Shown here one piece after another: positions 12,394-25,957 of a DNA stretch of 64,000 nucleotides. The DNA is from Chrysomallon squamiferum (Eukaryota > Mollusca > Gastropoda > Neomphalida > Peltospiridae): assembly GCA_012295275.1 (NCBI GenBank), contig CM022673.1, forward strand, positions 23,071,581 to 23,135,580, read 5' to 3'. The position numbers were made by a program, and so were the translations under genes. Under the pieces are notes generated by a model, which saw only the letters and a program-made list of their open reading frames with translations, did no database searches and had not been told where the DNA came from. How positions within the stretch are numbered: position 1 is the stretch's first letter; each line of letters opens with the position of its first letter.

Positions 12394-15300
12394 ATTAGCT
12401 GTAGAAGTCGTTCTTTGTTCAAGAAATATCAGAGAATCCAGGAGTTCTTGAATACATTTAGACATATGTACTGAGAAATAGATACACAGATATGCCATAA
12501 ACTTTATAGATAGATAGACAGACATATAAATAGATGAAAACGTATTTTCATATATGCACACATACAAACATACATACATACATACATACATACATACATA
12601 CATACATACATACATAAAAAAAGAAAAATCTATAATTTAGATTTTGTACCATTTTACATTGTATAAATACATCATATTGTCATTAAAAGCTCAGAAATAT
12701 TTTCTCATTATCCATACTGTAATTGAATTATTTTTTTTTCTCCCCTATTGCATTCTTTTTATCTTCGCCTAATATCATTTGTTTATAAAAATAAATATAT
12801 CACAATGACAAGATGGATCTGAGATAAAGGTTAGTATCTAGCAAAACAAAAGAGATTAAACTACTTGACATTCCGCGATCCCACTTCACTACAATACCTC
12901 GTATACGTCATCTGCTTCTCAATAAGATTGCAATTTCGACTCGAACATTGTCACGGTAATACCGCAGACAATGCTACAAAACGAATATTCGGGTAGCATT
13001 ATATCGGTTAAACTATGTTCTGTTGTCATGGTAATAACATGTACAGTGACGTAAAATGCATATTCACAGAGGGCTATCATCAGGTATACGTGAAAAACCT
13101 GTAAAGTCACTGGAAATGTGATATTTGCCGTTATGTATGTCAGGTCTCAGTTTACCACATGAACTCCTACTGTTGTTTGTTTAGACAGTGTGTAATTATG
13201 TCTGCAGTCAGCAGGAAGGCCTTTAGGTGTCGTGCTGAATAAACACAGTTTTAAATCACCTTGATGTATCGTATATCACACTAAATCTAAAACACTTTTA
13301 AACACTGCTTTTATCTTTTTTCTTCTTTTCTTTAATTCTTTCTGTGATTTTTCTTAGCTTCCTTCTTTACTTTATTCAGATACATATATATTTTAAATGT
13401 GTTTATTAGTTATTTTTGATATAGAAGATATTAAAGATAGTAATAATGAAAACAATTTTGTATATTTTTATACGTGTGAGGTTTTGTTCTAAGTTCAAGA
13501 ATGTGCCTATTCATCTTTTATTTTTGTTTTGAAAAACAAATTGTTGAGAGTTGGACTGGGAATATTTTAATGTCTTGTGCAGGCTATTGTAGAACATTCT
13601 GTTTGTCATATAATCAAAACAGGCTATTTTTGTTTCGCTTGTAAATATGAAATATATTTATGTATGTATGTATGTATGCATTTGTATGTGTATAAATATA
13701 TACTAATGTGCGTGTGTGTGCATGTGTGTGTGTGTGAGTGTGTGTGTGTGTGGTGGACTCTGTGTAAACTTGTACATTTCAAAGTCCCATTCAACTATCG
13801 TTAATCTATTATGAACAAAACCCTGACTAATCCGGATGTGCATTTTCATTTTGTTATTACATATCTGTACTGTAATCCTACAGTTTAGGAGAATAAAGTC
13901 ATTGTCATTGTCGATTTCGGATTTCGGGGGTAAATTCCAGAACAAAAAAAAAACTGCATAGTAATCAGTTTTATCAACATGGGCACACAATTTTGCAAGA
14001 CAGTATTAGCTAATTAAAGAAACTGCTGTACAAATCTTATATCTAAATTTTTTTTTTTTTTTAATCCGTGTAACCTATTCGAGAATGTATATATATATGT
14101 ATTCGTACTTCTTTATCACACGATAAGGTCTTTGTCAAGGTGTATACTCCACAAGTATATATGTGTGTCTGTATGTGTGTGTGTGTGCGTATATACATAT
14201 ACATATATATGTGTGTGTGTGTATACACAAACACACATACATACACACAAACACATAATCCTATATAATCGAATTATTCATTCATTAAGCATTTGACAAA
14301 AATTAATCATCATTCTGCGTTTGCCGTAACGGTATTGTACAGAAATATTCTTTCCCTAAACATTTGACGTAATGATATCGTTATAGAAATATTTATTCAT
14401 TAAGCATTTGACTTAATGTTATAGAAATATTCATTCATTCAGTGTTTGACGTAATGATAGTGTTATAGAAATATTCATTCATTCAGTGTTTGATGTAACA
14501 GTTTTGTGTATAAATATTCATTCATTAAGCACTGGCATGGAGTTATTATCACAAATATTCATTATTCAGTGCTTAATATGACGGTTATATTCAACGTACG
14601 TCTATTCAGCGTTTGGCGTAATGCCATTGTAGATTATTATCAAACAAATATATATCCATTTAGCGTTTGACATCACCTCGTTACTATAGAGACATTCATT
14701 CATTGTTTAACGTAACGGTTATGTTATAGAAAAATTTATTCATTAAGCATACGGAATGGAGTTATTATCATATTATCCATTCAGAGTTTGACGTAATGCT
14801 ACTGTTAATAGAAATAATCATTCATTCAGTGTTTATCGTAACGTATTATTTTACAAATAAGCACCCGTTGAGCGTTTGACGTAATATTGTTTCAGCAAGT
14901 TTTTGAAATTTCGCTATTATTATATAAATATTTAGTGTTTGTTATTGAAATATTCTTTCACTAATCATCTTACACAAGGTACTCTTTTAGAAATGTACAT
15001 TTTTTTTTTAATTTCTATTTTATTTAATTAATTCTTTTATTTTTTTTCTGCTTCTTTTTTATTTTTTTCGTTTTTTTTTTTCCTCTTTTTTTAAAAATTT
15101 TGTCTTACTTATTGCAGTATATTTCAGATGTAGTATGTATAATATGAATTTTGTTCTACTGATTACACGCATGAAGATTTACGTTCCCAGTGAACGGAGT
15201 TTAAACTGTTACCAATGCCATGACGAAAACAAATAATAAAGTTAACGTCTTGGTAAACTGTACTTGATACTGAACCTGTTACTCATATGCGTATCTCACG

Positions 15301-16994
15301 GCCATCTGAACAAGAGACTGAAATAATAGGTAGACGTCTTAATTTGACACTTTTATAACTTGAAGGATGAAGCTGGTACATGCAGTGGGCAGCAAGCCAG
15401 GCAATAATGTGGCAAAGGTTTGATGTATTGGTTCAAGATATATGTGTAGCTTGGAAGCGGATAGTTTGCAGGTTCTAATTTCTTTAGTGGAATGTTCATC
15501 TTTAACTAGTCGTCGCTTAGATATATATATATAATAAATGACGATGAAAAAGCAAAGAAGAAGGAGGAGAAAGAGAAAGATAAAAGTACAAGAAAAAAAT
15601 CCATGTGACAATAAATTGAAAAGAAAGAAAAGAACAAGAAATAAAGGTAGAACAAATAAAAGAGAGTACCCTGGATTAACAACAAAGGATCTGTCCTATG
15701 CATATTCGCATAGCCAAAAACCCAACAACATTAGAATATTTTAGCTACAACGAGGTATGGTACCTAGGATACATCAATAAAGATTGATCCTGCAATTGTT
15801 TTGGCTAAGGCTAACAACATCTCAGTATTAGAACAGTAGAGAAATAGGTTAATTCTGAACAAGTTGACTTCGCAGTGTCTGGTTACTGTGCGGAAATCCG
15901 TCGACTACTTATACTCTACAAAATAAGAAATTAATTAGTTAACGTAATAAGAGAGGAAAGGAAGTGCGTACTTATAAATAAATAAATAAATAAGTAAATA
16001 TTATATAGTATACAAATGTGTGGGTTTTTTTTCCAAAAAGTGAAATTCATTTTATATTGAAACCTTTCTGCACCTCAATGATGTTGTCATCCTTTATTTT
16101 ATTTTATTTTATTTTATTTTATTTTATTTTATTTTATTGTATTTTATTGTATTTTATTTCATTTCATTTTCTTTTTTATTTTATTTTTTTTTTTTTTTTA
16201 GAAATGTATTTGTAAAACATAGTGCCAATATATCTTATTAATTTGATTTTGTAATAGCACACAACACACACACACACACATACATACACACACACACAAA
16301 TATGAAACAAGGTGACACAAACACATACATATATATAACAATTCAATGAAAATTCAACATCCATCCCTTGATGATAATTAAGATTAAATATTATTTTTTT
16401 TTATTATTTCAGAAAGAGCTGGATAATTTAAACCAGTACAGCAGTGAAATTAATCGACTAGAAAATGAAATTGATGTAAGTACATTATTATTATCAGTAG
16501 TAACAGTACAAATAATACTAGCCTAGTAGTAGCAGTAGCTGTAGTATAGTAGTAGTAACAGTAGTAGTAGTTGTTGTAGTAGTAGTAGTAGTAGTAGTTG
16601 TTGTTGTTGTTGTTGTTGTTGTTGCTGTAATAATAGTAGCATTGTTATTTTTAATTATTATACAGATATGAAAGATTATATTTTTATTTTTCATATGAGT
16701 GTGTGTCTATTTGCCTATGTCTGTGTTAAAGCATTATGCTTAATGGTGTAAATAAATATTTTGTATGAGGACTGTAGTGGGTGAAGCGTTCAGATGCAAT
16801 ATCACAAAAGTGTGATACGGCCGAATACACATATGCAGAACAGGTTAGCATCCAAAGCTGTTGACACTGTTCATTCGATCTAGTCATTTCTGGTGATGAT
16901 AGGTAAATATTATTTCCAGAAAGGAAGAGAGATGCTTTTGGGTTATTTTCCTAGAAATGGACAAATTGGAAATATTATGTCTTTATATACATGT

Positions 16995-17079
<85 letters not shown>

Positions 17080-20000
17080 TGTGTACAAACACATATTAAG
17101 TGTCGTTGCCGTCATGAAATGAGCATTAAAAATATGCGATGAAACAATAGAGGACTATCAAAACCATTAAACACATTATTTATTCATCTTGTACGTTTTA
17201 TTTAAAAAGTATCTGTATCAGGCCTGCATAAACTTAAACATAAATAAATACATACATACATACATACATACATACATACATACATACATACATACATACA
17301 TACATACATGCATATACATACATACATACATACATACATGCATGCATGCATACGTACATACATACTTACATACATATATATATTGTGGACACAGACTTCA
17401 ACAAACTTTTCATTAGTTTATGGCAGCAGCGTCTCTTGTTAAGTCCTCGTAAGTAAAAATAATTTTTTTGTTTTTTTTGTTTATGTTTTATTAATCAAAT
17501 AACCGAATATAAACTCCATTTTTTTACAATCATTTATCCAAAATAAGTATAGTATTGTTGTCGGGTTTTTTGTACTGTTGTTAGTAAGTCAGTAAGATTG
17601 TTTGATGATCCATCATGTAATAATCATAAAACAAATTGATGGCAAAAAATAACCACAGTAAAGACACTGTAAGTGAACATAACTTCTTTTGTCAGTGCTT
17701 TAATTATATACATATGTCTTAGATTGGCAAAATCTGGTGAGTATCTGTGACAAAAGCATATTTCGATTTTCTAGTATAAATTTAGCGTTTTCTGGAGAAT
17801 GACCTTTTTATCGAAGTGTTTGTTATCTCTTTTCTGGTAAGAATATTAGTTACTGAACAAAATGTATATAACTCTTGTATATGTTTTCAAAACACTGACA
17901 TTTATCGCTAATGTCTTTATTTGTCTAATATTATAGCATACTGATTATACTGTAAATATAACCGTAGTTAGCAAAACGTAGGTCATGTATTCTGAATTAA
18001 ATGAAGTTATATATTCAACAATGTTTATCAGTCTCTGTATCACTTATTCCAAGTTAAACAAAACTGTGTGGAGGGTGAATTAATGTTAAACTTGTGTTTC
18101 ACAGGAGGCGCGTTCACAGTATCGCTCTACGTTTGCCGAGTCCTCCAAGAGCATGGAACAGATGGGTCGAAAGATAAAGAAGCAGATTCAACGAGCCAGA
18201 CAGTATTACGAGATCAAAGAGGCCGCTGTAACGGTACGTTACCGTATCTAGATAGAATCGTAACTGAGTTCTTAATGACCTTCAGAACCAGTAACTGACG
18301 TCGTAACGAAACTCACACTGCCATTGAAGAGGATAATTTGATACGTAACGTTACACAAAGCCGAACAGATTATTTCACACCAAGTAATAGTGTGGAGTAA
18401 GATTACATCGCGATTCTTAGATAAACTGATGGTAATAATATTAGTAATGCAGTAACACAGCCAAATTACCAGTGTGTTGTCATCGACATCATAAGATTAG
18501 GACTTCAGATGTGAAATGTAAATACACTTTACGTTACCAAAGCAGTTATTATGCCATATCCTTCCTCAGTTTCTTCCCATTCCAATCAGTATCTTCAACC
18601 GCTTTATTAATGTTTTTCTCTCTAAAAAGAGTCCTTGCTGCTACTCGGAAGGAGTAACCTTTGATTGACTCCAGCGGGTTTCTTCTTTTATTGTTGTATA
18701 AAAATCGTGTGAATGATATCTGTTAATACTATAAAAGTACGGCAGTTTGTTTAAACTGATATTCAATCTTTCATTCATGCTTTTATTCATCGGTCCATCC
18801 ACTTAGAGAAAGATAATTGTTTTAAGTCACCATTATGTTTAAAGTCATAGAACCTTTAATTTTGGTTTCCTTAAATAGATATAAAAAGTTATATGTAATG
18901 ACTGTTTTATATAAATAGACAAACAAACAAATCTGTTTTAACCTAGAGTTAATAAAACAAAAATAATAAAAATAAATTTCATACAGATTATAATTTAAAG
19001 ATTATAAATTACCGTAGCAAAATGTATTTGAATTCAGTTCATTTTTAAAAGAAGGTAATGTTCATTGTCGTTATTGAATATGTTAAAACAAACCAGCAGC
19101 AAAAACAACGTCTTTCCATTCCTATCAAAATTAAGAAAGATAAGGATCAACAACAAGAAAAATGTCAGCAACAATTTTCGTTTTTAAATTACATTTTGCT
19201 TATAACCTTTAACAGTAACTAGAAAGATATATGTGGGTTATCCTTTTGGTATGCTTTATTCAAGTAGTAGCGGTATACTTAGGATAATTAACATATTGAA
19301 AACAATTATGTAAATGATGATATGTTTCAGCTGAAATAACGTATAATTTGAACTAAAGCTTAAATAACAGTTTCTTTCTTATATTCAGACTACTGATTAA
19401 TTAATTAATTTCATTTATTTTTTAATTACAGGCACAAAGCGAAGTTCTTCGATCTGCAAGACAGTTTCAGACTGCCACTGGTATTTACAGGGCTGCTAAA
19501 GAAACAATTGCATTGGCTGAAGAAAAACTGATTGACAGCCAAGGCAACCAGTCATCAGCAGCCATGCTAACAACAGCATGGCAGGAAATGTTAAACCACG
19601 CCTACATTCGAGTTAGTATTATAATTTCTTTTCTTTTTTTTTTCTTTTTTTATGGAACACAGAGTAAAAAAAAAAAAGAGAGGGAGAGAAAAAAAAATCA
19701 TCTTATATATAAGTAATAAAAAACACGTGTGTGTTGTAAAGTATTTATTCAAAAGTTGAGAATAATACCTAACGTTAATTACATTCTCTAGCGAATGATC
19801 TGTCAATACTGTTACGTGTTTTTGAAAAGCACAAACGTATGGAAATTAGAAGAAAAAAATGACAAAAAACGAAAAACATAAAATTAAATTAAAAAATAAA
19901 AAAGAGTTAAAAATAATTAGAAAAAAATGAAACTAAAAGAAAAAGAAATGCCAAGTAATTATCCAACTCATTAACTATTATCGTTTATCAGTTTTTTAAA

Positions 20001-23000
20001 GACAGATTGTGTCTCGCTGCATCCGCTGATTTCTGTTATTTTAAGAGAGGTGTGAAGGTAATTAATTATAAGGCGAACGTACGTAATGTGAATAACTGAC
20101 GCTATTTTAGGTGATGGAAGCGGAAAAAGAGAAAAGTTTGAGCGAGAAAGAACACCTGAGGCGGTCGCAGGTGTTTGTTGAACTCGAGTCCAAACTGCAG
20201 ACGTTAGAAAGAAAATTCAAAACTTCCATTGCCAAAGCAAGGTCAGAATTACCCACAGTTTGGAATAATCGTGAAAGAAAATATCATGAAACACATAACC
20301 AGCAATATCAGTAACATTCAATACAAACAATAACACCCACACACACTACTATTACAAAATTAATAATATTATAATAGTATCATTAGTACCTTAAATATCG
20401 CTACTGCAACATCACAATAATATTACCAGTACCACCAGTATTAATAACTCAGCAGTAGATGTATTTGTTTTGTCAATTCTATTTCTATCATTTAACATTT
20501 CTTCTCATTCCAGTCAGAGAGAATATGTAGCAACAGAGTCAGTATATTCAAAAGAATGAATAATCGTTAATATTGTCAAAGCATTTAGCTAAGCAGCACT
20601 ATTTTTAACACAAAATTATTTGTTAAGATCATGACATGATTAAGGCTAACTATCAGCGACGGTCCCAGGATTTCTGAAAAAGGCGTTGTCGCTATCGTTA
20701 TGTTGAATATAAAATTAATAATGAAATGAGGTTCATTATGAACAAAAAAATACAGGTTGAAATGTAAAGGTATTGTGCTTAGGGACCACCCTTTCATGAA
20801 TTCCCATTTAGAACTCTAGGAAAACCGCTGATTTGCGAATGTGAAGGTCAGGGTTAAAGCTAGTACATTACCAGCGTCGTGTTTACTTTTGAAAGAGTTA
20901 AAAATACCTGTCTGTTAGACTGGAAAAAAGCACAGATGTTTTGTACATCCATTCACATGTGATTGTATTCTCCGTTCTTTTTTTTTTTTCTAATTTTTTT
21001 TCTTTCCTATATCGTCAGCTAAACCTATTAGGATGACATATTGCCGTCAGTGAAGCATGCAGCCGTATTTACTTAATGTATATACAATATCTATTTTCAT
21101 TACCACAGAGGTCGTTCGTGCATTCAGCAACAGAACATATTCTTTAGGATCTGTTCTTTTTGTACATATCCAGTATATTCGGGCGTGACTGCACGCCCAC
21201 ATATATATAGATAGATATATATACTGCGTGTGTGTATATCGGTATGTACATACATATACAAGTACCGAAATCAATGAACTGTGCAAAGTTAGACTGAATG
21301 CATGTGTATGTGCATGTTTGTATGTGTATATGTATACATATGTGTACACATACATACATACACACATACATACATATACATACAAATATATGTATATGAA
21401 TAACTGTATAATTTGCAGGTGGTTTGTATCGAATATGTATTAACTGGAATATTTTCATTAAATTATTTTAATTATATATATATATAATGCACAAACATAG
21501 AAACACAATTTATTTTAGAAAATAAATTCAAAGAATTTATATCAGAACATATCAGGTCATATTTGTCAAAATGACAACGTAATTTTTAAAGCACATACCA
21601 CAGTAATGGAAAACAAAAGTAAAAAAAAGAAAAAACTCTGTACTTCACAAATGCTTTCTGGAACGGTAAACCATCAGCCCTTTCGCAGGAAGCGGAGAAG
21701 ACGTAAACACTATGTCTTTGATGTTTATTTACTGAAAAACGGCAGACTCATTAACAAGTTATTCTTTCTTCATATTCTATTTAGCATCGTTCTGGGTGCC
21801 GACTTCGAGTTATTGCAATTTGTTTAATCATTCTCTGTAAAAACAATTTCACAACTACCTGTTTCGTCAGATTAATTCAGTCGTGAAACATCTTGGGCTG
21901 TAGTCGGAAAAACGTTTTCCCAGTATATTCTAATTTGTACTGCGTATATATTAAATAAACGATTACTGAGCATATATTATATAAACAATTACAAGACTTA
22001 TTTTTCCAAGTCATGAAAGACTCGTAACATGATTTCTTTGGTCAATCACATTTTTTGATTAGACAGAAAAAAAAAAAGAGGTAAATATTGTCTTCTCATA
22101 CTACTATCTATCGAAAAATGGTATTAGAACATACCTTGTCATATAAAAATAGATAAGCTGATATTTGTACTTACTAACATTGTGTTAATAAGAAACACGC
22201 TTAAGACTTGAACATGCAAGTAATGGTGTGTGTAATAATGTTTTAATAGTCGATAGTCGACAAGAATTAATATAAACCAGATTACAAAATTAAACAGTCC
22301 TTACGTAATTGAATTACGAGACTGAGTAACAGCTCTGTTTACTAATTTGTGATATTCACCTAGCTCATATTTTATAAACACGTGTACATAAACACACAAA
22401 CACACACACATCTGGTTTAATTAATGAGTAAACTGAGTAAGCATTATTTTCTAAAATAAAATGTAAATTGGTTGTTAATTTATATACATTAAATTATAAT
22501 ATATTTTATAAATCAACATTTGGTTATTATCTAGTATTTTCTTTTAAATTTAGTCTAATTAAGCCTTAATCACATGCATTACATTAGCCTTTTGTCTTTG
22601 TTCTATATTTTTACTTATTTATTTAAATGTTTAATAATCAGTGATTGACATTACACGCTACAGTGGTTTTTAAAAAGAACTCGATTCATTAATAATTTGT
22701 AATAACCATCTAACATGCACCGAGTATTTGAGAAAGATCTAAGGTTATTTATCTGTGCCTGTCTTGGTGAAAAGATTAAAACCACATGTCTGCAGTTAAA
22801 GTAGCGCTTATTTGAAAGCAAACAAAAAACAGAATCTTTTTTCATTTTCCATAGGCTCTGCCAATACGATTTTTTCCAGAACTATTTGTTTTATTTCCTT
22901 TTTTCAATGTGAAAAAAAAAGAAATCAAAAATCAAAAAATCAAAACAATTCTTCATTTGTTTTCCTGTTGTTACTTTTATAAATGAAATTAAAAAAAAAC

Positions 23001-24873
23001 AATTTTTTAATTTTATGTTTTGGGGAAAATTGCATTGCGTTTATTATTACTACTATTGCTGTACTACCAAACTGCTATTTTCTAATAATAGGACTACTAC
23101 TACCACTATTACTACAATACTGTACGACCACTTTACTATAACCACAACAACAATCGTTACTAACACCGCTACAACGATTTTTACTATTAATACTATTACT
23201 AACAGTACTATATTACTTCTGTTGAAAATGCTCTCATTGTTTGACTACTAGTTATTATTTCGGTTATACTACAATTACTACAATTATTAAAAGAATAATA
23301 ATAATATTTTTTCTTTTTACAGACCATATTTTGAAATGAAAGCACAGTGTGAATTAAAACTCAAGGTAAATAATGTTTGCAAAGTAATCTGTGAAAGATT
23401 TTTGATTCCAGACTGTATAAATATATACATTCATTTGTACCTTATTGAATTTTCATAGCTATATGTAGGAGAATAATTTATTCGATCATCATTTATACGT
23501 TGACCAATACGATATATATATATATGTATATTTATATATTATCCTACCACTGTAACCACATTACCTATGTCAGTTTATAACAGCAAGTATTATCACGTAC
23601 ACAGTTAATATTTGTTTGATTAGTAACTTATTATGTATCATGTATGAGGGTAAATTTGATAACGGTATGTGAGACTTATATTACTATCGGTCGTATCAAA
23701 TTACACTTAATATCAATATAATCATTATGTGTTATCAAATTCGATTGTTCCAGCTAAGGTCATATCAACTTATTATTATATGATTATAGTATATGTAATA
23801 GCATATTATCCTCGTCAGGGAGTTTGCAATCATATAAATATATATATATATGTACGTACATATATACATACATACAAATTACATCAGTTTAGATCCTGAT
23901 TTATAACTAGAACAAATTATATTATACTAAGATTATAAAAAAAAAAATGCATAAACTTAGAAATCGTGTTATTTTCATATATATCCTTTAATCATCTCAT
24001 GACAAAGTATGTCGATGAAATTGTTTAGGTATAGTGAAATGGTTTAGATATTTCTTATATTATATAACATTTTCTAAATCCGATCATTTAACTTTTGAAA
24101 CGCACATTAAACGTAATAACTAGTACTTGTGACGTGTAATATAAACTTTTACATTAGCTGCGTTTTAATGTTTTAACTGATACTGAAATGATCGTCATCG
24201 CGTATTTTTCAGTAATTCGAGGTGTGATGAATGGCGAAATTTGTCGTTCTCGGTGCTTTCATGGGTTATTTCCCATTCCAGTAAATACTGTTCATTTAGC
24301 TTTATTATCAATGAGAAGATAGAAACAAAATATATAATTTCTGCTAAACGATAAAAGTTTCCTTTCCCAGGTCCTTATCACCGAAAAAGCACCTAATAAC
24401 TGTTGATATTAAAATACGTTGAAATGTCGTTAAACAAAACATTCATTTATTCAGTATAAAGCTTAGTTCGAGAAAGGAATAAACTTCTTGGAGAACATGA
24501 AACTATTGGTACATTTTTCTTAGAGATAATATTGTTTTCAAAAACAAAATGGAAGAACTGATTTCTCTACGAAATGATGATATTTACAGCAACAGAAGCA
24601 GAACGTGTATGATTTGCAGCAGGCAATCGCGTCTGCCAAACTGAAGTATGCAGACGCTTTGACCCGCCTCGAACACATCTCTGAGGAAATCCACGAATCT
24701 CGGCGCCAAAAGATTCTACTCATGTTCCCGCGCGAACCCGGAGTTGGGGCGGACAGCGACAGTTTGTGTTCCAGTACATCAGAAACCTGCATAGGTTGTT
24801 TTGTTTGCTCAGTTTGAAATACTGTTTATTTAATTTTGTCTTGACAATGATGATGATGATGATGATGATGATG

Positions 24874-24937
<64 letters not shown>

Positions 24938-25957
24938 CCATGACGACGACGATAATATTAATGAAGAAGACGTAAGCTTTAATTAAGAAGTTTTCTAAGG
25001 TTTTTTTAACGTTTCTCGTTTTTCAGTTTGTCACTAATATGGCATCTAAAGTTTGTCCCAACTGTCAGTACGTCAGTCATTCAGATAAAAGACTACTGAA
25101 CTAATTTAACATATTTTCTTACTCTCTTCTTTTACTGAATTTATTATAATATATGTTTTAAAATATTACTCCAGATGTAGTTATTGAACATTACTATTAT
25201 TTTTTTTATTTTTATTATTTTCATAATTTAAAACAACAACAACATCAAAAAAACAAAAACAAAAACATTTTAGTCAGCATTTATCAAGGAACTTCTTAAT
25301 TAATTACTTTTTTACTTCATTTTAATTCCAGAGAAGACACTGTTTCCGTCAATGATGTCAAAGAATGATGCCGACCGCAAGGCCGATTCGCCATTCTCGT
25401 CAGATCAGGACGATGACTCCGTGTTCAGAGTAAAGAGATCTTTATCAGATCCTTGCGCAGGCTCAGTAACCACCACAGAGTTTTCAAACAAACGAGAAAA
25501 AAACAGTTTTTCCAATTCCCCGACTAAAGATAACAAATGTACGCGAAATGACGAAACTCCACGACTCAGATCTTCAGGAAGCGGGTCTAGTGTTCAAGAA
25601 AATGTGCAACACGATTCAGTAAAGGACCAAAACGTAGACGATTCATCACGTGACTGTGGAGCAAACAACATAAAATATATGAGAACAAGTACATTATCAT
25701 CTGATCATAAAGAAAATAAAGAATTACATGTTAATATATCCCACGAGAGAGAACCGGGTAGTGGCTCTGAAACTCATTCACTGTCTTCAGACATTTATTC
25801 AGAATCAAAACATTCAGACACTGAAGTATATCGTGAACAAATTGACCTATCTCGTGAAGAAACAGTTTCTGAAAATGATTCAAAAACGGTAAAGGGTGAT
25901 TTTAATGAGCTTTCAGACACTGATTCAACAAGTAATATAATTTGTATAAAACTGTGA
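9109..25957 (+). CDS. SH3BP5: SH3BP5/Sab-family protein (Rab11 GEF, JNK-binding), eight exons
   Basis: Exons: 9109-9159, 16413-16475, 18105-18233, 19432-19611, 20111-20241, 23323-23365, 24590-24794 and 25332-25957; about 475 residues (human about 455). Conserved family stretches are EEEVLDPRIQ at the N-terminus, ELDNLNQ, TAWQEMLNHA, PYFEMKA and EEIHESRR. The first about 250 residues form the family's long antiparallel coiled coil. The tail, encoded mainly by exon 8, is Ser/Asp-rich and low in complexity. Known family roles are nucleotide exchange on Rab11 (C. elegans REI-1, fly parcas) and, in vertebrates, docking of JNK at the outer mitochondrial membrane. Phases agree at every junction (0,0,0,0,2,0,1). 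The exon 7 donor is weak (gttgtt at 24795), and alternatives in the same phase exist at 24774 and nearby. Reading is open in frame upstream of the chosen ATG to an ATG at 8950, so a 53-residue longer start is possible. No obvious membrane segment was seen in the tail. Confidence 0.95.
11468..11810. repeat. Diverged minisatellite, about 66-bp period, five units
   Basis: Units begin near 11468, 11542, 11608, 11674 and 11740. They share an atcatgctgc-like start, a middle resembling ccggttctcacggtgtaac, and a TGACA/AATG-containing end. Spacing of the last four starts is 66 bp each. Divergence is high, so the array is old. Confidence 0.65.
14272..14900. repeat. Diverged tandem repeat, about 45-55-bp units
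   Basis: A dozen or more imperfect units share the core ATTCATTCATTCAGTGTTTG followed by ACGTAATG and TTATAGAAAT. Unit length varies and copies differ at many sites. Confidence 0.75.
16476..18104 (+). other. Intron 2 of the SH3BP5-family gene
   Basis: It holds (AGT)n/(GTT)n at about 16555-16625, a long (GT)n at 16998-17076 and (TACA)n at 17248-17374. Nothing coding was seen. Confidence 0.55.
18234..19431 (+). other. Intron 3 of the SH3BP5-family gene
   Basis: Ordinary AT-rich intron with a gtacgt donor and a ttaattacag acceptor. No repeat array or coding segment was recognised. Confidence 0.5.
19612..20110 (+). other. Intron 4 of the SH3BP5-family gene
   Basis: A 499-bp AT-rich intron with poly-T and poly-A stretches, gttagt donor and ctattttag acceptor. 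No other feature seen. Confidence 0.5.
20242..23322 (+). other. Intron 5 of the SH3BP5-family gene
   Basis: A 3.1-kb phase-2 intron. It carries mixed (TA)n, (CATA)n and (GTAT)n simple sequence at 21200-21390 and ACT-rich trinucleotide sequence at 23040-23290. No coding exon was recognised. Confidence 0.5.
23366..24589 (+). other. Intron 6 of the SH3BP5-family gene
   Basis: AT-rich, with short (TA)n tracts near 23510-23530 and 23840-23850. No array longer than 40 bp and no coding segment. Confidence 0.5.
24795..25331 (+). other. Intron 7 of the SH3BP5-family gene
   Basis: Phase-1 intron with a weak donor (gttgtt). It contains a (ATG)n to (ATA)n trinucleotide array at 24847-24945. Reading through the donor adds about nine residues before TGA at about 24815. 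Confidence 0.5.

Larger units (their letters stand above)
9160..16412 (+). other. Intron 1 of the SH3BP5-family gene
   Basis: A 7.25-kb intron. Contents: (GT)n 9606-9687; (AAT)n 9899-9962; (AAT)n passing into (AGT)n 10389-10480; (GTT)n 10586-10610; a diverged 66-bp minisatellite near 11468-11810; (GT)n 12340-12390; (TACA)n 12569-12614; a diverged tandem repeat 14272-14900; (ATTTT)n 16094-16160; (CA)n 16264-16298. No coding exon recognised. Confidence 0.6.

Noticed and set aside
12943-13085. Possible duplication of a 77-bp unit (gtcacggtaat / gtcatggtaat)
   Set aside because: Only short words match. Not clearly above chance, so not reported as a repeat.
13870-13920. gagaataaagtcattgtcattgtcg as the 3' tail of a non-LTR retrotransposon
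   Set aside because: The tail alone is not diagnostic, and no reverse-transcriptase-like coding was found upstream.
24227-24440. SINE-like tail ending cgttaaacaaaaca
   Set aside because: Resembles tails of some mollusc repeats, but no promoter boxes or target duplication were visible.
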